A stretch of DNA of 64,000 bases from Nageia nagi (Eukaryota > Pinophyta). This document shows positions 23,343-34,645 of this stretch, one piece after another (positions within the stretch are counted from its first letter, which is position 1; each line of letters begins with the position of its first letter). Below the pieces are notes generated by a model. The model saw only the letters and a program-made list of their open reading frames with translations. It did not search any database and was not told where the DNA came from. A program made the translations under genes and the position numbers. The DNA is taken from assembly GCA_050084985.1 (NCBI GenBank), contig JBITNC010000002.1, positions 17,050,001 to 17,114,000 of the forward strand. Direction: 5' to 3'.

Positions 23343-24161
23343 GGGGAGAAGAGAGACCCACAAAGACATATAAGAGAAACGTCCCACCTAAGTATGAGAT
23401 GGGTCTACCTAGAATCACTAAGGAGATGATGGAAAGCATGGTCAGTATGGACATGAAGAAAGTGAATAGATAAAATGGAACATAGGATCAAAGGAAAGTG
23501 AATTTACATCTGGTAAAGATAGTGAATATATTGATGGTAGGAAGCAGAGGTGTGAAAGCCATCTTGATTCTGATGTCAAGGAATAGGACGATTCACAATA
23601 GGATTTCATTTGAGGCAATCAAGAGGAAAGGAGGGATGAGCCTGTTGTTTGAAATGATTCCACAAGATGCTCCATTGATGACAAAGATGTTAGGTGAGTC
23701 CTATGTTGAATTTTACAAAAATAGGTTCAAACATTTAGCTTTTCGACTCAAAGGGGAGGAAGAGATACCAATCCCATAAGTCTAAGTCGATAATGTATAG
23801 TTAATTGTCAAATTGCTTGTACCAAGGGATAATGGGTGTTTTGGGGGTGTTTGGTTGCCCTTTAGACCTACACATTATAGAAAAGCATAGGAATAGTTTT
23901 TTTAGGGACCCTCTTGATGAATGGGTTTAGTTATTTTGATGAGTCTTATTTTGTGTGGAGGACTTGAGGAATATAACCCACTCTTGAGTTTTTATTTTTG
24001 GGATGCTTCACTCTTATTATATGCACAAAAAGATTGTAATACGTGTAAGCATTATGCTTATTTTTGGATTTGATGTGCATTGAAAATTCTGTAAAGGTTA
24101 GTGGGACCCTTGAAAATCCATACTTTTTTTATTAATATAATTTACCATTAATAAAAAAAAA
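23343..24161 (+). pseudogene. Unidentified coding relic ending in an A-tract
   Basis: From 23343 one frame can be read to 23779 with only two stops (near 23471 and 23483). It includes KTYKRNVPPKYEMGLPRITK and MIPQDAPLMTKMLGESYVEF. I do not recognise the family. It is followed by 370 bp of non-coding sequence that ends in a TTTACCATTAATA segment and A9 (24152-24160). That type of end is common for plant LINEs, so this may be a 5'-truncated LINE or another retro-copy. I could not find a flanking duplication, so the class stays open. Confidence 0.35.
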
Positions 24162-24869
24162 GTTATGATAATAGAAAATGATTGTTCGAAGATTGAAATA
24201 GTATAGCTATAAGATCAATATAGAAATATGAAAATTTGTAATAAAAGGTATCATATAATATATCAATAGAAATTTGATGAAGATATACTTCTAATTATGT
24301 AAGGTTCATAAACTATGAAGCAAGGTAAGTGTGTCAATTTGTACTAGAAAATAAACTAGTCATGGTTGGTTGGGTAAGTGCATATTAGGAAATCAGAGAG
24401 TATGGTAGTGATTTACCTACAAACTGTGAAAAAATATATATCATTGGAAAGATCTTGAAAAGAAATATCTATTTAAATAAAGCTCATCTAAAATAGAGAT
24501 ATGAAATGATATTTGCAATCCCCAAAAGTAAATTGGTCTCCTAAAGAGCAATTTGAAACAAGCATAATCATTTATTTAACAAGTACACAAAATGAGAAAT
24601 TAATAAGTATCCACCAGGTTAAAATATCATGAAATAGATGAATATCACCTTTTTTATTTCTTCATAATAAATATGTAATACAATAAGTATGATTTCTCAA
24701 GGGTATCAATCGAATGGGAAACTAAAAGAAAAATATTAAAAAAAAAAAAAAAAATTAAAGAAGTTTAAGAGCTCAATTATTACATCCTTGATATCAAAAT
24801 ACACAACTCTCTTAATGAAAAATATCTTTCATGCTCCTTCATTGAGGAAGATTAAGTGTTTTATACTTC
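24162..24869. other. Unassigned AT-rich stretch with poly(A)
   Basis: No gene is recognised. A run of 17 A with flanks lies at about 24737-24754, perhaps the tail of an old retro-copy. Confidence 0.35.
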
Positions 24870-25369
24870 AAACCTCTGATAGAAGGTATGGTGCATGCAA
24901 GAAAGTCTAAGGAAAAGATTGCATACCCATGCTTTACAACAAAGAGCATTAAGCTCTTAACTACATGCTTGAAAATAAATTAAATGCATGTACTCATGTA
25001 ATTAAATTAGAAGTAGTAACTGAACAAGATTTTTAATTTGTAATCACTCTTAAGTTGTGTTATTATTGTAGGTCCTAATATGATGATACAACTCTGAAAT
25101 AGTATTAACTTCAAAAAGTGAAGTATTATATTCAATTGATCACATACAAATACATGGAGATATGACTTTTCATTTCACCTTCTAAGGTGAATTTTGGACT
25201 CCTTAAATACTTTATATATTCATATACCATGACATTTGGAATATGACTAATATTCCAATCCTAAATTACATAAATATGAAATACTTTCACACTCACACAC
25301 CTAAATCTAATAATATTTACAATCAACCTTAATCCCTAAGCATTAGGTTTCCAACATTCCCTCCCTTAA
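24870..25369 (-). repeat. Probable LTR end and purine tract, minus strand
   Basis: Minus-strand TTAAGGGAGGGAA (25357-25369) is a purine tract directly followed by TGTTGGAAACC at 25356. That is the layout of a 3' LTR junction. A TATA-like TATATAAAG lies inside near 25215. I could not find the other LTR or the far boundary, so the left limit given is a guess. Confidence 0.4.
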
Positions 25370-27499
25370 TTTGAAAGAGATTAAGAAATAAATAAAGATA
25401 AAAAAATATGTACCTCAAAGAAATATCCACCTCAAGGATTAAGCCCAAATTCCCCTCTTAATCTGAAAGGGTAAAATGATGTGCATAAAGAAATAGATAC
25501 TGTACCTCACACACATAACATGTTGACACAAGAAGTGATCTACCACATTCACAACATGAGATCCATCTCATGCACTAGTCTTCAATGGATAAACAATATC
25601 ACAAATATCTTGGCATCATTAATATATACCAAACCACCTCTCAACATGTGCTATATTTTCTCTAGAAGAATCACCACCTTGATTCCTCCCTCTACACTCA
25701 TTCAAAGGTCAAGCGCACTCTCACCCTCATGGGATTTCTCAACTAGCTTCCTTGTGTGAGCAACAGAAGTAGTAGGAAATGTGGAGTAGAGAAACACAAC
25801 AATCTTCATAAAATAGTTGGAATATTAATACCAATGTAGGGGTGAGAAAGGAACTTAGGACCTTCATGTGGGTGCCTTCAAAGTTCACTTGTCTCCCCTC
25901 CTCTAACAAGAGATGATAAAAAATCCACATTTAGCATCCTTTAAATCTATTGATTTTTAGGATCTATCAAGGATTTTTAAATATTGTCAATGTAAGAGAT
26001 GAAAGTGGAACTTGAAACCTTCCATGTGAATGCCTTCACACTTCACTTATCTCCCAACTCTCATAACAATGTAATTAAAAATTGCAAGATAATACAAATA
26101 ATGATAAAATTACAATAAAAGCTATAACTAAAATACCTTATAACCCTAGTTATATATCTATAACCCATAAAACTTGCAATTTTTGAAAATTCTAATGAAA
26201 ACCTTAATATGCAAATGGTAAACATAAAAATCATAACACGATGCAAATGCAAAAATTTTAAAACCATAATATACATTAAATATACAAATGATAACACAAA
26301 CATTATAACCTATCATCATAAACTTTAATACCATATAAAACAAAAAGTACTCTAATACCAAATTCAATGAATGTACTTAAAATAAATATTAAAATATCTT
26401 GTCGCTTCAAAGTAAAGCAACCTTGTATTACTCCAACTTTCTTCCAGTTGAAAAGGTATTACATTGTATTCCAATTGTATTAAATTCCAACTTTCATCTA
26501 TTTGGAAAGATCTTATATTATATAGGTAATATTAATAATTTAATAGATTTTATAAATGACTTGGGAGCAATGGTACAATTGAAAATTGAGTATTAACCAT
26601 TAATTAATAGAAATTTTACAATTCAAGATTTTTAAGTTATAAATATAGTTAAACTTGACTAGTGAAAACTTAGATCAAAATTGCTTAAATAATAAAATAT
26701 ATTAAATATTTAATGAAGCTTTTATCTAAAAAATAATAACTTTTTAATTATAAATAATTAAAATTTTCAATTTAAAATAATTTTTAAATACTTTTTATCT
26801 CATAAATAAAAATTTAGAAAGAACAAAAAATCTAAAAAATTATAAAATAATTATAATTTATCATAATATTAAAATTAAATTAAATGAATTGGCAAATAAG
26901 GGAGTAGGAGAGATGAATATTTCAAAGTTCTCGGATATTTAAGGTCCAGCTTCAAAACTCTCTTACCTTAAAAGTACATACCTAAAATTATATTGAGTTG
27001 ATGGTCGATGCAGATAAGGCAGATGAGGCAAGGATCATTTCCCCCTTTGAATTTTGACGACATAGATGCCCCTAAATCGCGGCTCTAAACTTTAGAGTTC
27101 ATGGTGCCCTTAGAAAAAACTCCAACAAAAAAAAAATGTTAAAATAAATATTTACAAATAATACTTAGTTAAAATTGATAGAACTAATACATATGTTTTG
27201 AATACATATTTAAAGAATATTAAAGTCTCAATCAGAATTCAATGAATGATTTTTATAGATAACATAAATATTATTAAATAAAAAAATTATAAATAAATAA
27301 ATAATAAATATCACACAAAGATATTATATATATATATATATATATAGTTTACAAGAATTATATCATATCAAGTCAATCTCAATCAAATGAGAGACCTCTT
27401 TCTCATATTAAAGTTGTCCCATCCTTAATAAAAAATAGTAATTAAATATGAAAATCAGTATTGTGAATTAATTTCAACCATTAAATTATTTATTAATCT
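25370..27499. other. Unassigned stretch, probable retroelement debris
   Basis: No recognisable gene. A motif reading CTTCATGTGGGTGCCTTCA (25861) recurs in altered form at about 26021, with similar flanks, so a segment of some 160 bp was duplicated. A (TA)n run is at 27328-27347. Confidence 0.35.
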
Positions 27500-27539
27500 T
27501 ATACATAAGTGACAAATGAATTATTTACCTCCTCTTAAC

Positions 27540-28023
27540 TATCATTGTAGTAATAAGTGACTTAAAATTACTTCTGCAATGAAAATCAAGTTTAAAATTC
27601 AACGTTTAATAACTCTAACCCAATAGAGAATCCTTTAAGAGAAAAAACAAGAAAAAAGCAATTGCTTTCATTAAAAAAATATTCCAGAAAAATTACTAAC
27701 ATTTCACATACCGGATCCAAACATTGAAGGTCTTATTAGGCTGACAAAATCATCTTAACAAGAAATTTCAGACTTTATTACAGGAATCAAAACCCTTACC
27801 TGACCAACTTCTACGGATTGATCCGTCTTCCTTGAGCAACAAAGAATCAAAATAATTAGCCATAAAATATCAACGCACAAAATCAATAGTAAATTTAATC
27901 ACTAATAACTTTGAAAAGCTTGCCGTATGTGATCAGAAAACTTAAAGCCACAACCACCTGTTTTACCTTCTAAGCCACCGGAAAAAAAAAAACAGCAAAG
28001 AGGAAATTGAACACCAGTGCTGT
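27540..28023 (-). other. Possible spliced 3' part of the microRNA primary transcript
   Basis: Downstream of the hairpin on the minus strand are strong splice-like signals. AAG/GTAAAA lies near 27973 and GTTGCTCAAG/GAAG near 27839. TCAG/GTAAGG lies near 27800, and a pyrimidine-rich TTTTCATTGCAG near 27570. They would define a small exon at about 27801-27838. Plant MIR genes often have introns after the hairpin. No protein is predicted. The sites are seen; that they are used is an inference. Confidence 0.35.
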
Positions 28024-28145
28024 AGATTCTTAATGACTTGGTAGGCATGGGCGGAACAGGCAAAACCCCTTTCTTTTATTTCTCCAAAATACCAGAAAGG
28101 GCTTTGCCGGTCCGCCAATGCCTACCATGCCCTTAAGAATAATCT
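28024..28145 (-). ncRNA. MicroRNA precursor-like hairpin, miR482/2118 class
   Basis: The two halves of this 122-nt stretch are reverse complements over about 47 nt with only a few mismatches and bulges, joined by a loop of about 20 nt (28073-28094). The plus-strand sequence of the left arm at 28044-28067 encodes Gly-Met-Gly-Gly-Thr-Gly-Lys-Thr, the P-loop of NB-LRR resistance proteins. On the minus strand the 3' arm therefore holds an antisense segment at 28063-28042, 22 nt long, starting TTGCCTGTTCC and ending CCCATGCCTA. From memory of the family, miR2118/482 members have this length, this arm, a TTGCC or TTCC start and a CCTA end, and they target this codon stretch. On the plus strand the 3' arm would give a less typical 21-nt form (28104-28124). 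The minus strand is preferred because of its length and the TATA box. A decayed NB-LRR inverted duplication is the alternative. Confidence 0.78.
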
Positions 28146-28196
28146 TTAACCTCATCATTTATGCGCAACTGGGATGGATATGCATAGTCGTTGGGC

Positions 28197-28206
28197 CTTT
28201 ATAAAG
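28197..28206 (-). promoter_or_regulatory. TATA box for the hairpin transcript
   Basis: CTTTATAAAG is a perfect palindrome, so it can serve either strand. On the minus strand it would place a transcription start near 28165-28170, about 25 nt before the hairpin begins. That is close spacing for a plant MIR gene. On the plus strand there is no gene behind it that I recognise; an open stretch at 28256-28444 has no domain. Confidence 0.55.
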
Positions 28207-28209
28207 CTA

Positions 28210-29189
28210 ACCCTAGCTTCTGGACCGCATTTAGGGTTTAGATTAGATCCAGTATTTGGACGTATCACCACCATACACGTGTCTTTGTGAGTATTTTAAA
28301 CAGAACATGGCCGTGCAATGCTGCCGTAGGGTAAGGTGGCCTTTAAGTGAAAGAGACGAAAGGTGGAAGAGCAATCATTGGGCGGCAATTTTGTCGGACG
28401 GTTTGATAAATTTGGATTTTGTTTTGTTTTTGTTGAATAAATGATTATTATTTGCATTATATTTTTAGTAAATCTCACAATTTAAATTTTCGTTTGGATC
28501 TATGTTGATCAACTTGCTATTTTTTATATGATTTTAGGTTAAAGATCACACTATGAAAGATGCTAACATGAGTGGTGGGTGAAGCATCCATTGATTTTAC
28601 CTTGTCTTTAGTAGGAGAGACACTATAGAATGTGGTAGTTAGCTATACAATGTTTCAAATGGTATAGCCAAAGAATGGTGGTAGTTGTTGGACTACCATT
28701 GTGTTAAATAAAGCCATCAAATCCAATAAGATTATAGAATAAAGATGAAGCCCTTAAAAATATACTTCAAAACATTTGCTCTCCATTTCATTTTGACCAT
28801 TTATCTATAGGTGATAAGTTGGGTTATGCTTTAAGGTAATACTTTATTGTCTAAATGATTATTATTAAAATTCAATGATGAAAGTGGGATTACACTCATT
28901 GATAATTAATTAAAACATTTTGTAAAGTTAGAATATATGATATGTGAATATATATGTAATAATGATTGTTGTGTATGGGTACCTTAATACACAAAATGAT
29001 CATATTTAGTAAATCAAGCCACTATTATAAATATTATTAATTTACTTTCAAAAATTAGAAGGCCTTTAATAGAATCATTTGAGATATCAAATCAAGTTGT
29101 GGTCATAATGGGGAGTGGTTAAAGAAGCCCTAGGGATTTAACTATTTTTTAGTTTTATCTTTCATATATATAGTAGTAGTCCATAAAAT
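28210..29189. other. Unassigned stretch
   Basis: No supported gene. The right part (from about 28550) may be the decayed integrase continuation of the gypsy pol relic at 29190-29800, but I could not identify motifs in it. Confidence 0.35.
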
Positions 29190-29800
29190 CTTTGATGCCC
29201 CTTTTTATTCCTTTCCAAAATAAATCATATATTGTCTGCTAGTAGATGTGTAAGGATCATAAATATCCCCTAAATAGAATGGAGTGCCAACTCATGTAAA
29301 AATTCAATCTTGGTGGTTAATAAGGTAGATATCACCAATCTCCCTTTGTATTGCAATCATCTACCTTACAAAGAGTAATGATAATGTGATGTTAGATCAA
29401 GCCTTAAGTCTTGGGTGATCTTAAAGAATTATGGGTCATCCTCCCATTCAATATGAATCTCCATAGGCTAATATAAATTGGGAAAAAAAGAGACCATAAA
29501 GTATGCTTATTTCTCATGTAGATATTAGAGAGCATTTACAACTATGTTTTCCCTATCTTTATTGTAAATAATCTCATAATCATAATTAATGAGTTTGGTC
29601 ATCTATTTTTGTTGGTCTAGATATGATAATCAATTCCAAGAAGTGTTTGAGACTATGATTATCTATCTTTATTTGAATATATCAACATAAGAGATATGGT
29701 CACTAATGCATGATCTCCTACATAATGACAAGCATTTTTGTCATAGGTAGATTTGGCAAGCTTTTTGTCAATCAAGATCTTTCCCATGAATGATTATTAA
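29190..29800 (-). pseudogene. Ty3/gypsy RNase H and integrase N-terminus relic
   Basis: Minus-strand reading across several frames gives KLAKSTYDKN near 29760 and a relic of the tether-TDHQSLK region near 29660. LDQQK*MTKLINYDYEII and ENIVVNALS lie at 29530-29640. After 100 bp of spacer comes YKGRLVIS and then a FLHELALHS segment (29260-29370). These are the standard gypsy RNase H end (DQQKW-TKLLGYDYEI, NVVADALS) and the start of integrase (YKGRLVI, LHELHSSPIGGHSG). The strand is opposite to G5, so this is a separate element. It is heavily decayed. Confidence 0.7.
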
Positions 29801-30138
29801 GATATTACTTATCACTTGAGGAATTATATCCAAGGTTAGTTATTACATTGGTTTAGGATTAAAGAATTATTAGATGATCTTTAAGTATGATTATTTTGAA
29901 GTCCTCTTAAGTGTTATTTCATGTCTAGCCATAAGAATAATTGAGTGATAAAATTGATTTCTATGTCCACTAACCATTTTTACTATTCAAAATCTACTCA
30001 TAATTAAAAAAACAATGAATACCTAAACTTTTTATGATTAAGTGGAAACTTTAAAATATACAAATTAGATATGGGGGGTATCAAACCTCCAAGCAAAGGA
30101 AAATTAAAAGTAATAATGGAAAGATGAAGGAACGAACT

Positions 30139-30757
30139 TGATCCAAAAATGGATCAATAAGAAATAAAGGACTTAAATGTCAACACTAAGGGTAGCGCCA
30201 ATGCCAAGATTTCTATAGAATTGGATGTCAGTACTTCAGTGGATCATGGGGAGAGGTATTAACATCATCTTGCAAAGTCTTGGAGTTGATATAACATGTT
30301 CTAGTCCATGAATCAGTCTCTGACCTATTGACCCGACTTAAGACTCAACCTGGGAAGCTCAACCCTACTTCGATCTAAAAAAAATAAATTATTCGATAGC
30401 ACTAATGTTGGGCATAACACTAGCGTTGGGGATATTAGAGTATTTTGACTTTAGATTTTAGGATTTGAACTTAATATAATTATAATAGTAATTTATTACA
30501 TTCTATTTAAATTTCTATGTAAGTTCCCTAGTATCAATATTGGTCATCCATAACAAAATCTCTAAAGTTGAAGTGGTTTTGGGTATTATAAAATCATCTT
30601 GGGCATTATATGTAGTGTAAACACTAGTTTCATATTGTTATTATGGGACAATCATTATATTTGAAATTTTGAGCATACAGGATAGAAATAATATAAATTA
30701 TAAAATTTGTGTTTGAGGATATTTTGAAAGTTATAAGCTTAAGGTGAATATAGATCA
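30139..30757 (+). repeat. 5' LTR of G5
   Basis: It starts TGATCCAAAAATGGATC and ends GATCA next to the primer-binding site, which a solo LTR has since moved away. The first 470 bp match 48560 onward. The two copies diverge after AAAATCATCTT. Confidence 0.75.
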
Positions 30758-30761
30758 TATG

Positions 30762-31262
30762 TGTTGGAATGTATAATGCATTATTGTAAAGGTTATGTAA
30801 TAATCTTCTACATAAGTTCACTAATACTTAAGGGTATCATTTAATACCTTAAGTATTTAAGTGAATATCATAATGTAACTTGTCCTACACTCCATGTCAT
30901 GAGCACGCTCCTTGGGTAAAAGGATGTGCATGTCATGCTTTTGTACCTTGGATAAAAGGGTGATCCAAAGAGGGATTTTGGCCTATAAATATAAGCCTCC
31001 CTCTTTGAGATCACACACCAATTTGTGGAGTAAAGTTATGCTATAGGATAGTGTTTAGGAGAAAAGATTATGAGGATTGTAAGAGTTCTTATTTGTGAAT
31101 GAAGTGAGATCTAGTTAGTGGATGTACTCCTAGTTGGAGGAATCACTTACATGTTGAGTTATCTTTTATGAGATTTCTTTGTGGGTTATTTAGATGTTAT
31201 TTGTGAGCTTTCATGTGATCTTGGGAGTTTAGAGTTGTTCATATTATAGTTCGAATCTCTCA
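30762..31262 (+). repeat. Solo LTR of the C2 type
   Basis: It is 501 bp and begins TGTTGGAATGT and ends GAATCTCTCA. It is clearly homologous to the C2 LTRs in the opposite orientation. The direct repeat ATATG at 30757-30761 and 31263-31267 is its target duplication. No internal sequence remains, so it is a solo LTR made by LTR-LTR recombination. TATA-like GCCTATAAATAT is near 30981. Confidence 0.92.
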
Positions 31263-31265
31263 ATA

Positions 31266-31277
31266 TGGTATCAGAGC
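31266..31277 (+). promoter_or_regulatory. Primer-binding site of G5
   Basis: TGGTATCAGAGC is an exact initiator-methionine tRNA type site. It follows the ATATG duplicate of the solo LTR and originally lay next to the G5 LTR end at 30757. Confidence 0.85.
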
Positions 31278-31429
31278 TAGTTGAGATTATTGTTGCGTAT
31301 TTATTAATTTTGTATAGAGTTATGGTTATTTTGTATATCTATACCAAATCTAGAAGTGGATGTGATTTAGTTGAGGCTAACCCTAAGATTGGTTCTAGAA
31401 TTTGGTTGAGAAAGAAGAAGGAGATTTCC

Positions 31430-31920
31430 ATGGAGAATGATGAGTTGAAGAGGAAACTTGATGATTTAGAAAAAACATTTCAAGAAGTGATAAGAGAGTT
31501 TACTACCTTAAATACCTATAGTATTAATGCAATAAGTGAATTAGATATTAGAGAAAATTCACATCAAGATATGAAGTTTTCATTGAAGTTAGAAGTGAAG
31601 TTTGATGTCAAATCTTTTAGAGGAGACTAATACCAAAAAATTGAACCAATGGTTGAAGCAATTGGAGGTATTTTTCAGAGTGAAAAAGGTTGAATATGAC
31701 CAAGAGAAGATTAAAATTACAACACTCAAACTTGAAGGATATGTTGTTAAGTTTCAAAGAGCTACTACAAGGTAAATTTTATCCTCTTGGTCATCAAAAA
31801 AAAATGGAATGATTTTATTCCAGGAAAGATATGGGGCAAAATGTCCAAGATTACACAAATAAATTCAATAAGATGGTTGCATTGATTGGGGTTTCATTGT
31901 GAAGAAAATGAAATAGTCTT
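31430..31920 (+). pseudogene. Gypsy-type gag relic of G5, N-terminal part
   Basis: The start Met at 31430 opens a charged coiled segment (MENDELKRKLDDLEKTF). After a frame change at 31628 the frame reads KLNQWLKQLEVFFRVKKVEY and QEKIKITTLKLEGY (31630-31745). QERYGAKCPRLHK* and MVALIGV-like remnants continue to 31920. This is the Retrotrans_gag pattern (LN-WL-QLE-FF--, KI--A-LKLEG-A). The domain stops at Glu-Ile-Val-Phe where the C3 LTR begins. The C-terminal part with the zinc knuckle is found at 47462. Frame changes and the insertion make it dead. Confidence 0.78.
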
Positions 31921-32413
31921 TTATCTCTAGCCAAGATCACCATGGATGGAATCTTCCTAATCTATAACTCAATTAATCAATCACACACAAAAGGTAACTT
32001 AGAATATATAATGATTCCTCTCAAACATGAGATTACTTCACTCTAACTCTAAGCTTAATTACTTCTCAAGAGCTCACAAGAATTCTCTTACAAAGATCTC
32101 TCTTCCTATCTCACTACAAGCTAAGAGCATTTTTATGCTTCTATAAGAGTTGTGAATACATAAGGGGAGCCCTTTATTTATAAGAAGAGAACCTATGCAT
32201 GAGGGATGTCCATCCCCATGCCAATGAGATTCCCATGAGGTTGAGTGTAGAGCCATCTCTATTTTTTATTCACTTTAAATACTTAAAAGGTATTTGAAGA
32301 TACTTTTAAGTCTTGAGTGGATTATTTAGAGAGTAACCTAAAGACAAGAAATATTATTCTTTAAATACCATCTCTAGAATAATCTATACAATAGTGCATT
32401 ATTTATTCTAACG
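31921..32413 (-). repeat. 3' LTR of C3
   Basis: It is homologous to the C1 LTR in opposite orientation (for example minus-strand GTTAGAATAAATAATGCAC at its start) but more diverged toward its other end. Its first base, expected T, is C. Minus-strand TATA-like CTTATAAATAAAG is near 32170-32182. Confidence 0.8.
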
Positions 32414-32426
32414 CTCCCCCTTAATG
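32414..32426 (-). promoter_or_regulatory. Polypurine tract of C3
   Basis: Minus-strand CATTAAGGGGGAG lies directly upstream of the 3' LTR, as in C2. Confidence 0.8.
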
Positions 32427-33079
32427 TTATATTGGGGTAGAGAGAAGAGAATATAGAAAGAGAGTGTAAGAGAGTTCTCCTTCATAAGAAATACAATCGA
32501 AGACGAGAACTTGATATCTTGAGAAGTAATAAAGTTTAGACAAGGCTCAACTACATAACCATTTGAATAAATGGTTTATAATATAATAATCATCATCTAT
32601 AAATAGCTTCAATGTACAAGTAGTACTCATTCAACAACAAGTTGACATGATGAACTTACATGCCTAAAGTAAGTAACCTGTAATCTCTAGAAGAAACATG
32701 CAAGCTACAAGAAGCTCATAACAAGATTAGTTAGATGCATCATGTATACATTCATATCAACATAAGATAAATGAATCAAGTAATTTCATCCATAAAATAA
32801 TCAAAAAAATATGAAACAAACATATAATCACTTGTTGTATAAATAAAACATGTGTTGATTAACATCATATAAAATATGCACATACTAGTTCCTCACACAT
32901 GGATAAATAAATATTATCCATAATAGTTTATCATATGCTCTAAAGTGTATAAAAAATTTCCTCATCTATGGATAACTCAAACATGTTCCTCACATGTGGA
33001 GAACTAAGTAATAGTACACACACAAAGATCAACACTATACAACCAAAATAAATCCTCTTAAGGGTGAAGTTGTCATCAC

Positions 33080-34640
33080 ATATATAAATTCAACATTCAC
33101 TCCCCATGTATGAAAAATTCACCAATGCAAGAGACCCCTAAGTTTACAGAATTGAGCTTTAGAAATGGATTTAGTGAATAAATCAACAGAGCTTTTATTC
33201 GATAGAAAATATTACAGTTGCAAAGTGCCATCTATAACTTTCTCCCTAATGAAATGTGCTTATATTTTAATATAATTTATTTTCTGATGATACATAGGTT
33301 TCTTGGCTAAAGAAATGATTGACTAATTATCTCAAGAAATTTGAGATGGACCAAATTGTTCAAACTCAATTTCTTTTAGAACATGCTTGAGCCAAATAGC
33401 TTCTTGGACTGCAACTATCATAACTTTATATTCTACCCTTATGGTAGATAATATGACTATAGGTTGCTTCTTGTGAGATTAATATATAACAATTTAACCA
33501 ATGTTAAACACATAAGAAGAAGTAGGTTTTCTATCATCTTTTTTACCCTCATAATCAAAATATGAAAATCTTGAAAGAACAAAGGAAGGTAACTTGGTGA
33601 ATTTGAGGGCAAGATCTTTAATACCTACAATATACCTTAAGATCTTCTTAATAATATTAATATGCATAATATAAGATTTTTGCATAAACCTTGCCATCAA
33701 ATTCACTACATAAGCAATATTTAGCTTAGATATAGTCAAATAAACTAGATTGATAATAAGTTGCTTGTCTATTGTAGCATCCACCAACTAAGAGTTAGAG
33801 TTGATCTCAAGTTTGATTCCAAGAGAAACTAGGATAGTCATATACTTACATTTATCTATTCTAAAATTTTGCAAAATATCAAAGATATATTTAGATTGAC
33901 CAAGTTAAGTGATCCTCACATGAATATACTTGCATACTAAGGTAGTAGTGTAGGAGACCAAGATCAATCATTTCATATTTTTTCTTAAGTTTGGTTATGC
34001 ACTCATTGATGAATATCATATTATTTTTTGTAATAAAAAGATCATTCACATAGAGAAGAATCAAGACCAAGTATTTTCCTTCATTGAGCATATATTTATA
34101 TTTGAGTAGCATTTAGAGAATCTAATAGTCTCAAAATATCTTGAAATTATGTTATACTAAGCCCTTGGTGCTTGCTTAAGTCCATAAAAATTCTTCTTTA
34201 ACTTGCACACATGAGACTCTTTTCCTTTCTCAACAAACCCTTCAGGATGACTCATGTAGATCTTAACATCTAAGTCACCATTGAGAAAAATACTTTTAAC
34301 ATTGAGTTGGAATACCTTCCAATCTTGAGTTGTTGAAAGGGTAAGGATCAATATGACTATAGCCATTTTTGCAACAGAAGAAAAGGTTTACTCATAATCA
34401 ACTCCATATTTTTGAGCAAAACCCTTAACTATCAACCTTGCCTTATGTTTCTTAATTGCACCATTTGAGTTATACTTAACCTTATAAACCCATTTATTTC
34501 CAATCACATTCCTTGTAGTTAGATATGGAACTAAGTCTCAAGTTCTATTTTTCATAAGAACCTTAATTCCAATGTCATGGAATCCATTTGATAAGAATAC
34601 TTAGAAGCTTCCTTAAAGTTTAAAGGTTCATTATGGCCTT
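33080..34640 (-). pseudogene. Copia reverse transcriptase and RNase H relic of C3
   Basis: Minus-strand open pieces read QLNVKSIFLNGDLDVKIYMS and [18 protein letters not shown] at 34157-34366. LVLILLYVNDLFITKNN follows at 33891-34112, where the catalytic YVDD has become YVND. IINLVYLTISKLNIAYVVNL and DRKPTSSYVFNIG lie at 33494-33787, and RNase H continues to about 33100. The N-terminal part is interrupted at 34640 by R4 and resumes at 43071 as the spacer before integrase. Loss of a catalytic Asp and many stops make it dead. Confidence 0.87.
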
Positions 34641-34645
34641 CAATT

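Noticed and set aside
28024-28145. Simple NB-LRR pseudogene fragment
   Set aside because: The P-loop homology is confined to the stem, both arms carry it in opposite directions, and there is no kinase-2 or other NB-ARC sequence nearby. The hairpin reading explains it better, though an old inverted duplication stays possible.
30762-31920. A chimeric element with copia LTR and gypsy gag
   Set aside because: The LTR is flanked by ATATG on both sides, and removing it joins the G5 LTR end to its primer-binding site. It is a solo LTR insertion, not part of G5.
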